From assembly GCA_947457745.1 (NCBI GenBank), contig CANGWT010000055.1, positions 1-9,515 on the forward strand: a stretch of DNA of 9,515 nt, read 5' to 3'. The notes below the pieces were generated by a model. The model saw only the letters and a program-made list of their open reading frames with translations, searched no databases and was not told the DNA's origin. Below, piece after piece: positions 1-6,234 of the stretch. Position numbers and translations under genes: made by a program. This DNA comes from Burkholderiaceae bacterium. Its GTDB lineage: Bacteria > Pseudomonadota > Gammaproteobacteria > Burkholderiales > Burkholderiaceae. The first letter of the stretch is position 1. Every line of letters begins with the position of its first letter.

Positions 1-225
1 ATAAAACTTACGCTGAATTAAATCAAAAAGTACCGCTTGACGACCATTCCAGCTAATCCAAGGAAGACCATAAAACAATAATTGCGTTGCAAATACTAAG
101 ATGAGGCGCCAACGAGCAAATAAGCCGCTCACAGATCGTGGATAAATCTTTCGCCGGATCTCGTAAAGAGATTCCTCAATGACATCTATAGAAATAGGCT
201 TGCCTACCGGGGAATGATCTGACAC
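1..225 (-). CDS. ccoG: CcoG, cbb3 oxidase-associated polyferredoxin-like membrane protein (5' part only)
   Basis: The first 75 codons of a gene that continues past the left edge. The start is a GTG at 225-223, three nt after the ccoP stop and in the same frame as that TAA, so no earlier start is possible. No ATG lies in frame nearby. The visible N-terminus (SDHSPVGKPISIDVIEESLY) and the basic stretch YEIRRKIYPRSVSGLFARWR, followed by a first membrane helix at about residues 40-59, are typical of CcoG/FixG/RdxA. Family members carry two 4Fe-4S motifs and several helices; these lie outside the window. CcoG has been linked to Cu(II) reduction during cbb3 assembly. No clear Shine-Dalgarno precedes the GTG, so translation is probably coupled to ccoP. 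Family assignment rests on the N-terminus and the position directly after ccoP. Confidence 0.9.
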   Translation of the reverse strand, partial: MSDHSPVGKPISIDVIEESLYEIRRKIYPRSVSGLFARWRLILVFATQLLFYGLPWISWNGRQAVLFDLIQRKFY

Positions 226-228
226 AGA

Positions 229-1152
229 TTACTTGGCTGTAGCTGCCTTGTTGTTGGACAAACCCCAAACATAAGCCGTCAAAAGATGAATCTTTTCAGG
301 GCTCAATACTTTATCTTGAGATGGCATCATGGCCATCCGGCCCTTAGTGAGAGTCTCCACAATAGTTGCCTCTGAGCCACCATAAAGCCAAGTCTTATCA
401 GTCAGATTAGGTGCACCCAAGGCAATATTGCCTTTACCATCTACACCATGACAAGCCACGCAATTGGATTTGAATAATTCTGCACCACGAGCGACTTTTG
501 TATTGTCAGTAGGCAGACCAGACAAACTGCGAACATAGTTGGCTAAATCGACAATCTGTGCAGCCTCGAGATGTCCATATGCAGGCATCACTCCATTACG
601 CCCATTAATGAGGGTCGTCTTAATATTTTCTGGGGAACCGCCATAAAGCCAATCTCCATCAGTCAAATTCGGGAAACCCTTTGCACCGCCTGCATCTGAA
701 CCATGGCACTGAGCACAGGAGTTTAAGAACAAACGCTGACCCATTTCACGCGCTTTAGGATCTGCAGCAACTTGCTCAATATCCATCTTCACGTATTTAG
801 CGTACACAGGCTTTAACTCATCATTTGCTTCTGTCATAGAGCTCATCAAAGCGCCGTCAGTGGTATAGCCAACCACCCCTGGAAATGAACCCAAACCTGG
901 AAATAAAACCAGGTAGACCAAGCCAAAGATACAAGATAAGAAGAACATCCAGGCCCACCAACGCGGCAATGGATTGTTGAGTTCGCGCAAATCGCCATCC
1001 CAAATATGACCCGTATCCGCTACTGCACCATCTGCCGTATGAATTACTTTAGCCTTACGTTGTGAAGCCAGAAGCCAAATACACCAAACAATACCGACCA
1101 ATGAAACTAGCGCAATGTAATTACTCCAACCGCTATTAAAAAAGTCACTCAT
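229..1152 (-). CDS. ccoP: CcoP, diheme cytochrome c subunit of cbb3 oxidase
   Basis: A 307-residue electron-entry subunit of the cbb3 oxidase that passes electrons from soluble cytochromes towards CcoO and CcoN. Two N-terminal helices are visible (about 11-29 and 65-87), the two-helix form common in beta- and gammaproteobacteria. Two periplasmic cytochrome c domains follow. Heme-attachment motifs are C146-AQ-CH150 and C231-VA-CH235; likely axial methionines are M189 (VMPAYG) and M276 (MMPSQ). The two domains share PNLTD and WLYGG segments about 87 residues apart, showing their duplicate origin. The ATG overlaps the ccoQ stop as ATGA, and an AAGGA Shine-Dalgarno at 1159-1163 sits 6 nt upstream. 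Length and motifs are complete, with no sign of damage. Confidence 0.98.
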   Translation of the reverse strand: MSDFFNSGWSNYIALVSLVGIVWCIWLLASQRKAKVIHTADGAVADTGHIWDGDLRELNNPLPRWWAWMFFLSCIFGLVYLVLFPGLGSFPGVVGYTTDGALMSSMTEANDELKPVYAKYVKMDIEQVAADPKAREMGQRLFLNSCAQCHGSDAGGAKGFPNLTDGDWLYGGSPENIKTTLINGRNGVMPAYGHLEAAQIVDLANYVRSLSGLPTDNTKVARGAELFKSNCVACHGVDGKGNIALGAPNLTDKTWLYGGSEATIVETLTKGRMAMMPSQDKVLSPEKIHLLTAYVWGLSNNKAATAK

Positions 1153-1316
1153 GATTTGTCCTTACTAAATTCATCTGGAAGATCAAATGGAAGTTCGGCT
1201 GACTCTTCATTGGCGGACTTTCTACCTGGAGACCAAGCCCACCAAACAATCCCTATAAAAAAGATAAGTCCAATGACAGTCGAAAAAGCGGAAAGATAAG
1301 CTGTGATCTGTTCCAT
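1149..1316 (-). CDS. ccoQ: CcoQ/FixQ, small cbb3 oxidase subunit
   Basis: A 55-residue membrane protein with one predicted helix at about residues 8-28 (LSAFSTVIGLIFFIGIVWWA), then SPGRK and an acidic tail ending DEFSKDKS. Small size, a single helix ending in an aromatic-rich WWAWSP segment and the position between ccoO and ccoP identify it as CcoQ, which stabilises the cbb3 complex in some bacteria. Its ATG lies 5 nt after the ccoO stop, and its TGA overlaps the ccoP ATG by 4 nt. No Shine-Dalgarno is visible before the ATG (the sequence is AAATAAATCAA), so translation probably depends on ribosomes finishing ccoO. Confidence 0.93.
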   Translation of the reverse strand: MEQITAYLSAFSTVIGLIFFIGIVWWAWSPGRKSANEESAELPFDLPDEFSKDKS

Positions 1317-1321
1317 TTGAT

Positions 1322-1972
1322 TTATTTCGCAATCACTTCATCAACCATGATGTAGCGACGATTAACACCTAAACCTTGAAGATAGGCGATCAAAGCATCC
1401 TCTTCAGTTTTGCCCTCTAACTCCTTAGGGGCTTGTGCAATCATTTCATCAGTGTAAGGAACACCTAAACGTCGCATCGCCACCATATGAGACTGAATTG
1501 AGGAAGCGTCAGCAGCACTCTTCTGCAACCAAGGATATCCAGGCATATTGGACTCAGGCACTACATCACGCGGGTTACGTAAGTGGATGCGATGCCAATC
1601 ATCAGAGTAACGAGCGCCAACCCGAGCCAAATCAGGGCCAGTACGCTTACTACCCCATAAGAACGGATGGTCAAATACTGACTCGCCAGCTAAGGAATAA
1701 GGGCCGTAGCGCTCAACTTCTGAACGCAATGTGCGGATCTGTTGTGAATGACAGCCAACACAACCTTCGCGCTGGTAGATATCGCGACCAGCCAAACGCA
1801 ATGCTGTGTATGGCGCCACACCGGGACTGGGTTCAGTGGTTGTGTGCTGAAAGAATAGAGGAACGATTTGTACTAAACCAGCAATCGATACCACGATGAT
1901 GGTAGCAATAATTAACCAAGCCACATTTTTTTCAAGCGTTCCGTGGGAAAAGAATTTATTTTCGCTAGACAT
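1322..1972 (-). CDS. ccoO: CcoO, monoheme cytochrome c subunit of cbb3 oxidase
   Basis: A 216-residue subunit carrying one heme c, which receives electrons from CcoP and delivers them to CcoN. One N-terminal helix (about 18-41) anchors a periplasmic domain. The heme motif is C71-VG-CH75, followed by the family-typical SQQIRTLRSE; the axial ligand is probably M143 in ESNMPGYPWL. A further family-typical segment is KRTGPDLARVGARYSDDWH. The frame is open upstream to an ATG at 2020, but that start would overlap ccoN by 38 nt and add an unrelated 16-residue leader. The ATG at 1972 is chosen because it has an AAGGGGA ribosome site 5 nt upstream and gives the usual N-terminus. It follows ccoN by 10 nt. 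Confidence 0.97.
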   Translation of the reverse strand: MSSENKFFSHGTLEKNVAWLIIATIIVVSIAGLVQIVPLFFQHTTTEPSPGVAPYTALRLAGRDIYQREGCVGCHSQQIRTLRSEVERYGPYSLAGESVFDHPFLWGSKRTGPDLARVGARYSDDWHRIHLRNPRDVVPESNMPGYPWLQKSAADASSIQSHMVAMRRLGVPYTDEMIAQAPKELEGKTEEDALIAYLQGLGVNRRYIMVDEVIAK

Positions 1973-1977
1973 TTTCT

Positions 1978-1984
1978 TCCCCTT
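1978..1984 (-). promoter_or_regulatory. Ribosome binding site of ccoO
   Basis: AAGGGGA on the minus strand, 5 nt before the ATG at 1972. It overlaps the last two bases of the ccoN TAA stop. It decides in favour of this start over the upstream in-frame ATG at 2020 and suggests coupling of ccoO to ccoN translation. Confidence 0.75.
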
Positions 1985-3425
1985 AGTGAGCAGTAACAGA
2001 GGTTTGTGGAATGGGGGCATTTACGAATGTTTTACCAATTACTGTCTTGTAAACGTTATATGCCATCAAGAACATGCCACTTAAGTAACAGAGGCCACCC
2101 AACAAACGAATCACATAGAAAGGATAGGTTGCTTTTACAGACTCAACGAAGCTGTAAGTTAATGTACCATCTGGTTCAAATGCCCTCCACATTAAACCTT
2201 GCATTACTCCGGCGATCCACATCGCAGCGATGTAAAGAACCACACCGATAGTCGCGATCCAGAAATGCATTTCAATTAAGCGGGTGCTGTACATATCCTT
2301 CTGCCCCACTAAACGGGGAATAAGGTAGTACAGAGAACCAATCGTAATCATGGCAACCCACCCCAGAGCACCTGAATGAACATGGCCAATAGTCCAGTCG
2401 GTGTAATGTGACAAGCTATTCACAGTCTTGATAGACATCATTGAACCTTCAAACGTAGACATACCGTAGAAAGACAATGCCACTACCAAGAATTTCAAGA
2501 TCGGATCGGCGCGCAATTTAAACCAAGCGCCAGACAAAGTCATGATGCCGTTGATCATGCCGCCCCATGATGGAGCCAACAGAATAATTGAGAACACTGT
2601 TCCAAGAGACTGCGTCCAGTCAGGCAAGGACGTGTGTTGTAAATGATGTGGACCCGCCCACATATAGGTAAAGTTCAAAGCCCAAAAGTGGACGATGGAT
2701 AAACGATATGAATAGATTGGACGCTCTGCTTGCTTAGGAATGAAGTAATACATCATGCCCAAGAAACTAGTGGTTAAGAAAAAGCCAACTGCATTGTGGC
2801 CATACCACCACTGCACCATAGCATCCTGCACACCAGCATATGCGGAATAGGATTTCCACATACTTGCTGGCATTTCTAAATTGTTAAAGATATGCAAAAT
2901 GGCAATTGTCAGGATATATGCACCGAAGAACCAATTGGAAACATAAATATGCTTAGTTTTGCGTTTCATGATGGTGCCAAAAAACACCACAGCATAGGCA
3001 ACCCAAACCAAGGTGATCAGGATATCAATTGGCCACTCTAGCTCTGCATACTCTTTAGAAGTTGAAATACCTAAAGGTAAGGTTACCGCTGCCAACACAA
3101 TCACAGCCTGCCAACCCCAAAAGGTAAAGGCCGCTAGTTTGTCACAAAAGAGTCTTGCCTGGCATGTACGCTGCACGATGTAATAAGATGTCGCAAATAA
3201 GGCTGACCCACCGAATGCAAAGATGACTGCATTGGTATGCAATGGACGTAAGCGACCATAACTTAACCAAGGAATATTAAAAGTGATGTCAGGCCAAATT
3301 AGCTGCGCCGCCAGGACAACGCCCACGAGCATACCCACAATTCCCCAAAGTACCGTAACGATGGCAAATTGGCTGACAACCTTGTAATTGAAGGTATCTT
3401 GATTGCTCCCCACGGTAAGTCCCAT
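1983..3425 (-). CDS. ccoN: CcoN, catalytic subunit I of cbb3-type cytochrome c oxidase
   Basis: A 480-residue heme-copper oxidase subunit with about 12 membrane helices that reduces O2 to water and pumps protons. With the start at 3425, every key residue is visible: heme b ligands H63 (RPLHTNAV) and H350, CuB ligands H210 (WWYGHNAV), H260 and H261 (AGPHHL), heme b3 ligand H348 (GHVHSGALGW), the cross-linked tyrosine Y254, and the conserved glutamate E326 (STFEGSMM). These sit at a constant offset of three from the Pseudomonas stutzeri numbering known to me. The frame is open 11 codons further upstream to an ATG at 3458, but the ATG at 3425 has a strong AAGGAG site 5 nt before it and gives the usual length. 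It is the first gene of the oxidase operon, behind an FNR-type promoter. Confidence 0.98.
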   Translation of the reverse strand: MGLTVGSNQDTFNYKVVSQFAIVTVLWGIVGMLVGVVLAAQLIWPDITFNIPWLSYGRLRPLHTNAVIFAFGGSALFATSYYIVQRTCQARLFCDKLAAFTFWGWQAVIVLAAVTLPLGISTSKEYAELEWPIDILITLVWVAYAVVFFGTIMKRKTKHIYVSNWFFGAYILTIAILHIFNNLEMPASMWKSYSAYAGVQDAMVQWWYGHNAVGFFLTTSFLGMMYYFIPKQAERPIYSYRLSIVHFWALNFTYMWAGPHHLQHTSLPDWTQSLGTVFSIILLAPSWGGMINGIMTLSGAWFKLRADPILKFLVVALSFYGMSTFEGSMMSIKTVNSLSHYTDWTIGHVHSGALGWVAMITIGSLYYLIPRLVGQKDMYSTRLIEMHFWIATIGVVLYIAAMWIAGVMQGLMWRAFEPDGTLTYSFVESVKATYPFYVIRLLGGLCYLSGMFLMAYNVYKTVIGKTFVNAPIPQTSVTAH

Positions 3426-3430
3426 GGTTT

Positions 3431-3436
3431 CTCCTT
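3431..3436 (-). promoter_or_regulatory. Ribosome binding site of ccoN
   Basis: AAGGAG on the minus strand, 5 nt before the ATG at 3425. It is the strongest Shine-Dalgarno in the window and rules against the upstream in-frame ATG at 3458, which would place this site inside the coding region. Confidence 0.85.
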
Positions 3437-3471
3437 TTTTGTGACCTAACAGCGACATAATCCAAACAGAC

Positions 3472-3484
3472 TGAATTGATTATC
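3472..3484 (-). promoter_or_regulatory. Predicted -10 element and start of the ccoNOQPG transcript
   Basis: GATAAT at 3484-3479 on the minus strand matches the sigma-70 -10 consensus TATAAT in five of six positions. A start near 3472 would give a 5' leader of about 47 nt before ccoN and place the upstream FNR box exactly at -41.5. The bases 17 bp upstream of this -10 read AAACGA, a poor -35, as expected for an activator-dependent class II promoter. The -10 lies inside an 11-bp palindrome, TTGATTATCAA (3476-3486). The start site is inferred, not measured. Confidence 0.7.
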
Positions 3485-3506
3485 AAAGTAAGCCTGATGG
3501 GTCGTT

Positions 3507-3520
3507 TTGATCTATGTCAA
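3507..3520 (-). promoter_or_regulatory. FNR/Anr-type binding site upstream of ccoN
   Basis: The minus strand reads TTGACATAGATCAA. It matches the FNR consensus TTGAT-N4-ATCAA at nine of the ten specified bases (TTGAC instead of TTGAT in one half-site). Its centre lies 41.5 bp upstream of the predicted start at 3472, the class II activator position, and about 88 bp upstream of the ccoN ATG. FNR/Anr proteins carry an oxygen-sensitive 4Fe-4S cluster and commonly induce cbb3 oxidases when oxygen falls. The regulator gene itself is not in the window. Confidence 0.87.
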
Positions 3521-3546
3521 AAAGGATGCGTGCATTTACGCTTTTT

Positions 3547-3564
3547 GCAACTAGATTGAGTTGC
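3547..3564. repeat. Inverted repeat GCAACT-N6-AGTTGC in the ccoS-ccoN gap
   Basis: A perfect 6-bp inverted repeat with a 6-bp spacer, centred about 42 bp upstream of the centre of the FNR box, near -83.5 from the predicted ccoN start. On the minus strand it is followed by A residues, so it is not an intrinsic terminator for ccoS. It could be a second operator for the oxidase promoter or a chance palindrome. No known regulator motif is recognised. Confidence 0.35.
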
Positions 3565-3584
3565 TTGCATTACCTAACTACTTA

Positions 3585-3604
3585 AAAAAATAGAGTTATT
3601 TTTT
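3585..3604 (-). terminator. Weak A/T-only hairpin at the end of ccoS
   Basis: On the minus strand AAAAAATA and TATTTTTT can form an 8-bp stem around the loop ACTC, and the stem ends in a T run. The hairpin spans the ccoS stop codon. The T-rich 3' arm resembles an intrinsic terminator, but with no G-C pairs the stem is weak. It may end or attenuate the ccoI-ccoS transcript before the ccoN promoter, or it may simply be an A/T-rich region. Confidence 0.25.
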
Positions 3605-3775
3605 ATAGTGATCACTGATATTTTTGGATTGAGGCGCGTCGTCATCCATCAAAATCGCCTCTCCTGGACCCTCTAGATCATCAAATTGGCCTGCCTTCAC
3701 AGACCAAAAGAAAATCCAGGCCAAGAGCCCGATTAAAAGCAAGGAAATGGGGATTAAGAGAAAAAGGCTTTCCAT
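3596..3775 (-). CDS. ccoS: CcoS, cbb3 oxidase maturation protein
   Basis: A 59-residue membrane protein needed in studied bacteria for insertion of heme and CuB into CcoN. One N-terminal helix (about 4-24) is followed by the family signature: FWSVKAGQFDDLEGPGEAIL at residues 23-42, then MDDDAP. It starts 9 nt after the ccoI stop. The ribosome site AGAGGA abuts the ATG with no normal spacer, so initiation may be weak or coupled to ccoI, although the N-terminal MESLFLLIPI fits the family well. Its 3' end is followed by the oxidase promoter region. Position between ccoI and ccoN is usual for this operon type. Confidence 0.94.
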   Translation of the reverse strand: MESLFLLIPISLLLIGLLAWIFFWSVKAGQFDDLEGPGEAILMDDDAPQSKNISDHYKK

Positions 3776-3784
3776 TCCTCTAGT

Positions 3785-6223
3785 CTAGGCCTTTCTGAGG
3801 CGCCAGGCATTTAAAGTGACCGCCAAGGAGGATATGGACATGCCGATACCAGCAACCCAGGGGTTGACCCACCCCATCATTGCCACTGGAATGGCCAGCA
3901 AGTTATAGGCCAGCGCCCAGATCAAGTTTTGCTTAATAATGCGCTGTGTTTTATCAGCCAGTAATAGCGATTTAGCTAAAGAGGCTAAAGAGCTTGCGGT
4001 CAAGATCGCATCCGCACCCGCTGTAGCCAGGGGTGCACCCGCTCCGACCGCAATCGAAACATCTGCCCGCGCCAATAAAGGGGCATCGTTAATACCGTCA
4101 CCAATGGCCCAAACAACACGACCCTGTTTTTGTAGGCTTTCAATATAGTCATATTTATCTTCTGGTGAGCATGCACCCTTGAAATGAGCGATACCAACAT
4201 GGTGCGCCCACCATGCTACCGTTGCTACATCATCTCCAGATACTAGATGCACAGTGATCTTGCGAGATCGGGCAGCAAGTAATAGATTCTCCAGCCCTAC
4301 TCTTGGAGTGTCTAAGAATAGAAAGCTCGCAATCAACCCTTTGTTATCCGCTAAATGCACTTGTCCATACTGCCCCTCTTGCGCAATCTGCTGAGCACCC
4401 ACCCATGCAGCACTGCCTAGTCGATAAATACCAGAGCTCAGGCCTTTGCCCAATTGATTGATAACCGCTTCAGGCAAGATGCTGAGTGAAAGATTATCAG
4501 CTTCTGCAGCACGCAGCAGTGATAGTGCAAGAGGATGTTTTTGACCTACCTCTATTGATGCAGCAATGCTCAATGCATCTGTTCTAGAAAACTCTGGGCG
4601 AGCAACCAGGACTTCTTTTAATTCTGGTTGACCCATAGTGAGAGTGCCAGTTTTGTCTAGCACCAAATCCGTCGCTTTGACTAAACCTTCCAGTACATGG
4701 CCGCGCACAATCAATAAACCGAGCTTTGTTACGGCACCTTGGGCTGCAGCCATCGCCGTTGGTACGGCGAGAGATAGGGCGCAAGGACAACTAGCAACCA
4801 GTACCGAGACCAAAACAGTCCAAGCTCTACTCGGGTCGACGCAGTACCAAATTGCTGAAGATAAAAAAGCAATCATCAACAAAAATCCTACAAAATACCC
4901 GGCCCACTTTTCTGCGAGACTTACCATGATAGGCTTCGCTTGCAATGCTTGATCAAGCAATGAAGCGATACCAGCAATACGAGTAGATTGGCCCACAGCA
5001 TCGATTCTGATCAATATGGGATTAAGAATATTGTGCGTACCTGCATATACTCGCTCACCAATCTTCTTATCAATCGGCTTGGATTCACCAGTCAGCAGTG
5101 ACTCATCTAAAGAGCTCTCAGACTCAATCACAATTCCGTCTGCTGGAACTACATCACCCGGAGGAACACGAATCACCTCACCAGGGTTACAGTTAACCAC
5201 CGGCACAATTTCAACTTGCTGTGACGAGGGATAGTTCGGCACTCTCTCGCACGTAGCAGGTAATTGCTTAGCTAGAGCCTCTGCACCACCTTGCGCATCT
5301 TGTCGTGCCAATAACTCTACGTAGCGTGCCGCCAAAATAAAGGCAACAAACATAGTGATGGAATCAAAATAGCCTTGACCTGAGCCTGTCAGGAGATTTA
5401 CGGTGCCCGCACTAAATGCCAGGGCTAGAGCTAAGGCAATCGGCACATCCATACCCAACATATGCGTTTGCCGAAACGAAGCAACACTCCGCCAGGCTGC
5501 CCAGAAAATGGGGCCAGCTGAATAAGTCATCACTGGAACCGTGAGGACCCAGCTAGTCCAACCCAATAGCAGGTCATATTCCACCGTAATATCACTATCA
5601 CCCACATAGCTAGGCCAGGCATACATCATGACCTGCATCATGCCAAGTAATGCAACCCCTAGCCTAGTAAGCAATTGACGACGTTCTTTTTTAGACTTTT
5701 CAATGGAGAGTGAGGGCTCAAAAGGCCACGCCTCGTAACCAATACGCTCTATTTCAAAGAGTAAGCGAGCAAGACTCGTTTTCTCAGGCGAAAATCCCAC
5801 CTTAAGCTTTTGACTGACGTAGTTAATCTGCACTTCTTTGACGCCAGGGGTACGTCGCATGTGCTGCTCGCATAACCACACACAGGCAGCACAGCGAATC
5901 TTCTCCAATCGTAGAGTAGTCTCTAAATACGCTTCCTCACCACTTGGCCGAGTGTATCTACCGAGTAAAGAAGGATCGTCGTAGGCAGCTAGACTGTCAG
6001 GAATTTCACTTGAAGCAAGGTAGGCTGCTGGCTTATCGCTTGACTGTGCGCGGCGTGCATAAAACACTTCAAGACCTTCACCATGAATTGTTTGTGCAAT
6101 TGCCATGCAACCAGCACAACAGAATTTTCTATTAATGCCGCCAAGCTCAAGCTCGTAAGAGTCGTTTGGAAGAATACAGCTGCCACAGTGATAACAGCTA
6201 TTACTTGGCAAGCTAGAGCTCAT
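3785..6223 (-). CDS. ccoI: CcoI/FixI, P1B-type copper-transporting ATPase for cbb3 assembly
   Basis: An 812-residue ATPase that moves Cu(I) across the inner membrane for the CuB site of CcoN. Domains in order: an N-terminal cysteine cluster (C10, C13, C16, C35, C36, C39) typical of CcoI; a heavy-metal-associated domain with C111-AA-C114; membrane helices from about 185; the actuator TGES at 378-381; the transport motif C479-P-C481; the phosphorylation motif D523KTGT; H563-P564 of the nucleotide-binding domain; GDGIND at 708-713; and the late-helix motifs YN (773-774) and MSISS (795-799). All are intact. It starts 10 nt after the MFS gene stop with no visible Shine-Dalgarno; a four-codon reading frame bridges the two genes. 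The 1B ATPase class is certain; the CcoI assignment rests on the N-terminal cysteines and on ccoS and ccoN next door. Confidence 0.97.
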   Translation of the reverse strand: MSSSLPSNSCYHCGSCILPNDSYELELGGINRKFCCAGCMAIAQTIHGEGLEVFYARRAQSSDKPAAYLASSEIPDSLAAYDDPSLLGRYTRPSGEEAYLETTLRLEKIRCAACVWLCEQHMRRTPGVKEVQINYVSQKLKVGFSPEKTSLARLLFEIERIGYEAWPFEPSLSIEKSKKERRQLLTRLGVALLGMMQVMMYAWPSYVGDSDITVEYDLLLGWTSWVLTVPVMTYSAGPIFWAAWRSVASFRQTHMLGMDVPIALALALAFSAGTVNLLTGSGQGYFDSITMFVAFILAARYVELLARQDAQGGAEALAKQLPATCERVPNYPSSQQVEIVPVVNCNPGEVIRVPPGDVVPADGIVIESESSLDESLLTGESKPIDKKIGERVYAGTHNILNPILIRIDAVGQSTRIAGIASLLDQALQAKPIMVSLAEKWAGYFVGFLLMIAFLSSAIWYCVDPSRAWTVLVSVLVASCPCALSLAVPTAMAAAQGAVTKLGLLIVRGHVLEGLVKATDLVLDKTGTLTMGQPELKEVLVARPEFSRTDALSIAASIEVGQKHPLALSLLRAAEADNLSLSILPEAVINQLGKGLSSGIYRLGSAAWVGAQQIAQEGQYGQVHLADNKGLIASFLFLDTPRVGLENLLLAARSRKITVHLVSGDDVATVAWWAHHVGIAHFKGACSPEDKYDYIESLQKQGRVVWAIGDGINDAPLLARADVSIAVGAGAPLATAGADAILTASSLASLAKSLLLADKTQRIIKQNLIWALAYNLLAIPVAMMGWVNPWVAGIGMSISSLAVTLNAWRLRKA
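4198..4215. repeat. Perfect 7-bp inverted repeat inside ccoI
   Basis: CATGGTG and CACCATG are separated by four bases (CGCC on the plus strand), so the mRNA could form a G-C-rich hairpin with a tetraloop. It lies over codons for the AWWAHHV segment (about residues 670-676) of the ATPase. It may be a chance result of the WW and HH codons. It has no T tract on either strand, so it is not a terminator. Confidence 0.4.
4937..4967. repeat. Long imperfect palindrome inside ccoI
   Basis: A perfect 14-bp palindrome, TGCTTGATCAAGCA, at 4946-4959 is extended outward by two more pairs after one mismatch and, after a one-base bulge at 4942, by CGCTT pairing with AAGCG. About 14 pairs form over 31 bases. 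It overlies the codons around residues 419-429, just before a membrane helix of the ATPase. It contains TTGATCAA, but without the 4-bp spacer of an FNR site. Its role is unknown and chance is possible. Confidence 0.4.
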
Positions 6224-6234
6224 GAATGAATCAT
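6220..6234 (-). other. Four-codon bridging reading frame between the MFS gene and ccoI
   Basis: On the minus strand the MFS stop codon forms TAATG, opening a frame of four codons (M-I-H-S) that closes with a TGA overlapping the ccoI start as ATGA. ccoI itself has no Shine-Dalgarno, so ribosomes ending the MFS gene could reach the ccoI ATG by two successive restarts. The arrangement is seen directly; a role in coupling is inference and the layout may be coincidental. Confidence 0.25.

Noticed and set aside
372..682. Similar DNA segments near 375-420 and 637-682
   Set aside because: They encode the matching PNLTD and WLYGG segments of the two cytochrome c domains of CcoP, a normal family duplication and not a mobile repeat.
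1435..1899. A 154-codon plus-strand open frame opposite ccoO
   Set aside because: It lies entirely antisense to a well-supported cytochrome gene, has no ribosome site I can recognise and no recognisable domain.
1973..2020. A longer CcoO start at 2020, adding 16 residues
   Set aside because: It would overlap ccoN by 38 nt, has no better ribosome site and gives an N-terminus unlike the family.
2646..2663. Inverted repeat ATGTGG-N6-CCACAT in ccoN
   Set aside because: It overlies the strongly conserved MWAGPHH codons that hold CuB ligands, so it is explained by protein constraint and chance.
3426..3458. A longer CcoN start at 3458, adding 11 residues
   Set aside because: The strong AAGGAG site lies inside that extension and points to the ATG at 3425.
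3607..3616. The 10-bp perfect palindrome AGTGATCACT
   Set aside because: It lies within the last codons of ccoS, is short, and has no spacing relation to the ccoN promoter that I can support.
4949..4956. TTGATCAA in ccoI as an FNR site
   Set aside because: The half-sites overlap instead of being 4 bp apart, and the place is deep within a coding region.
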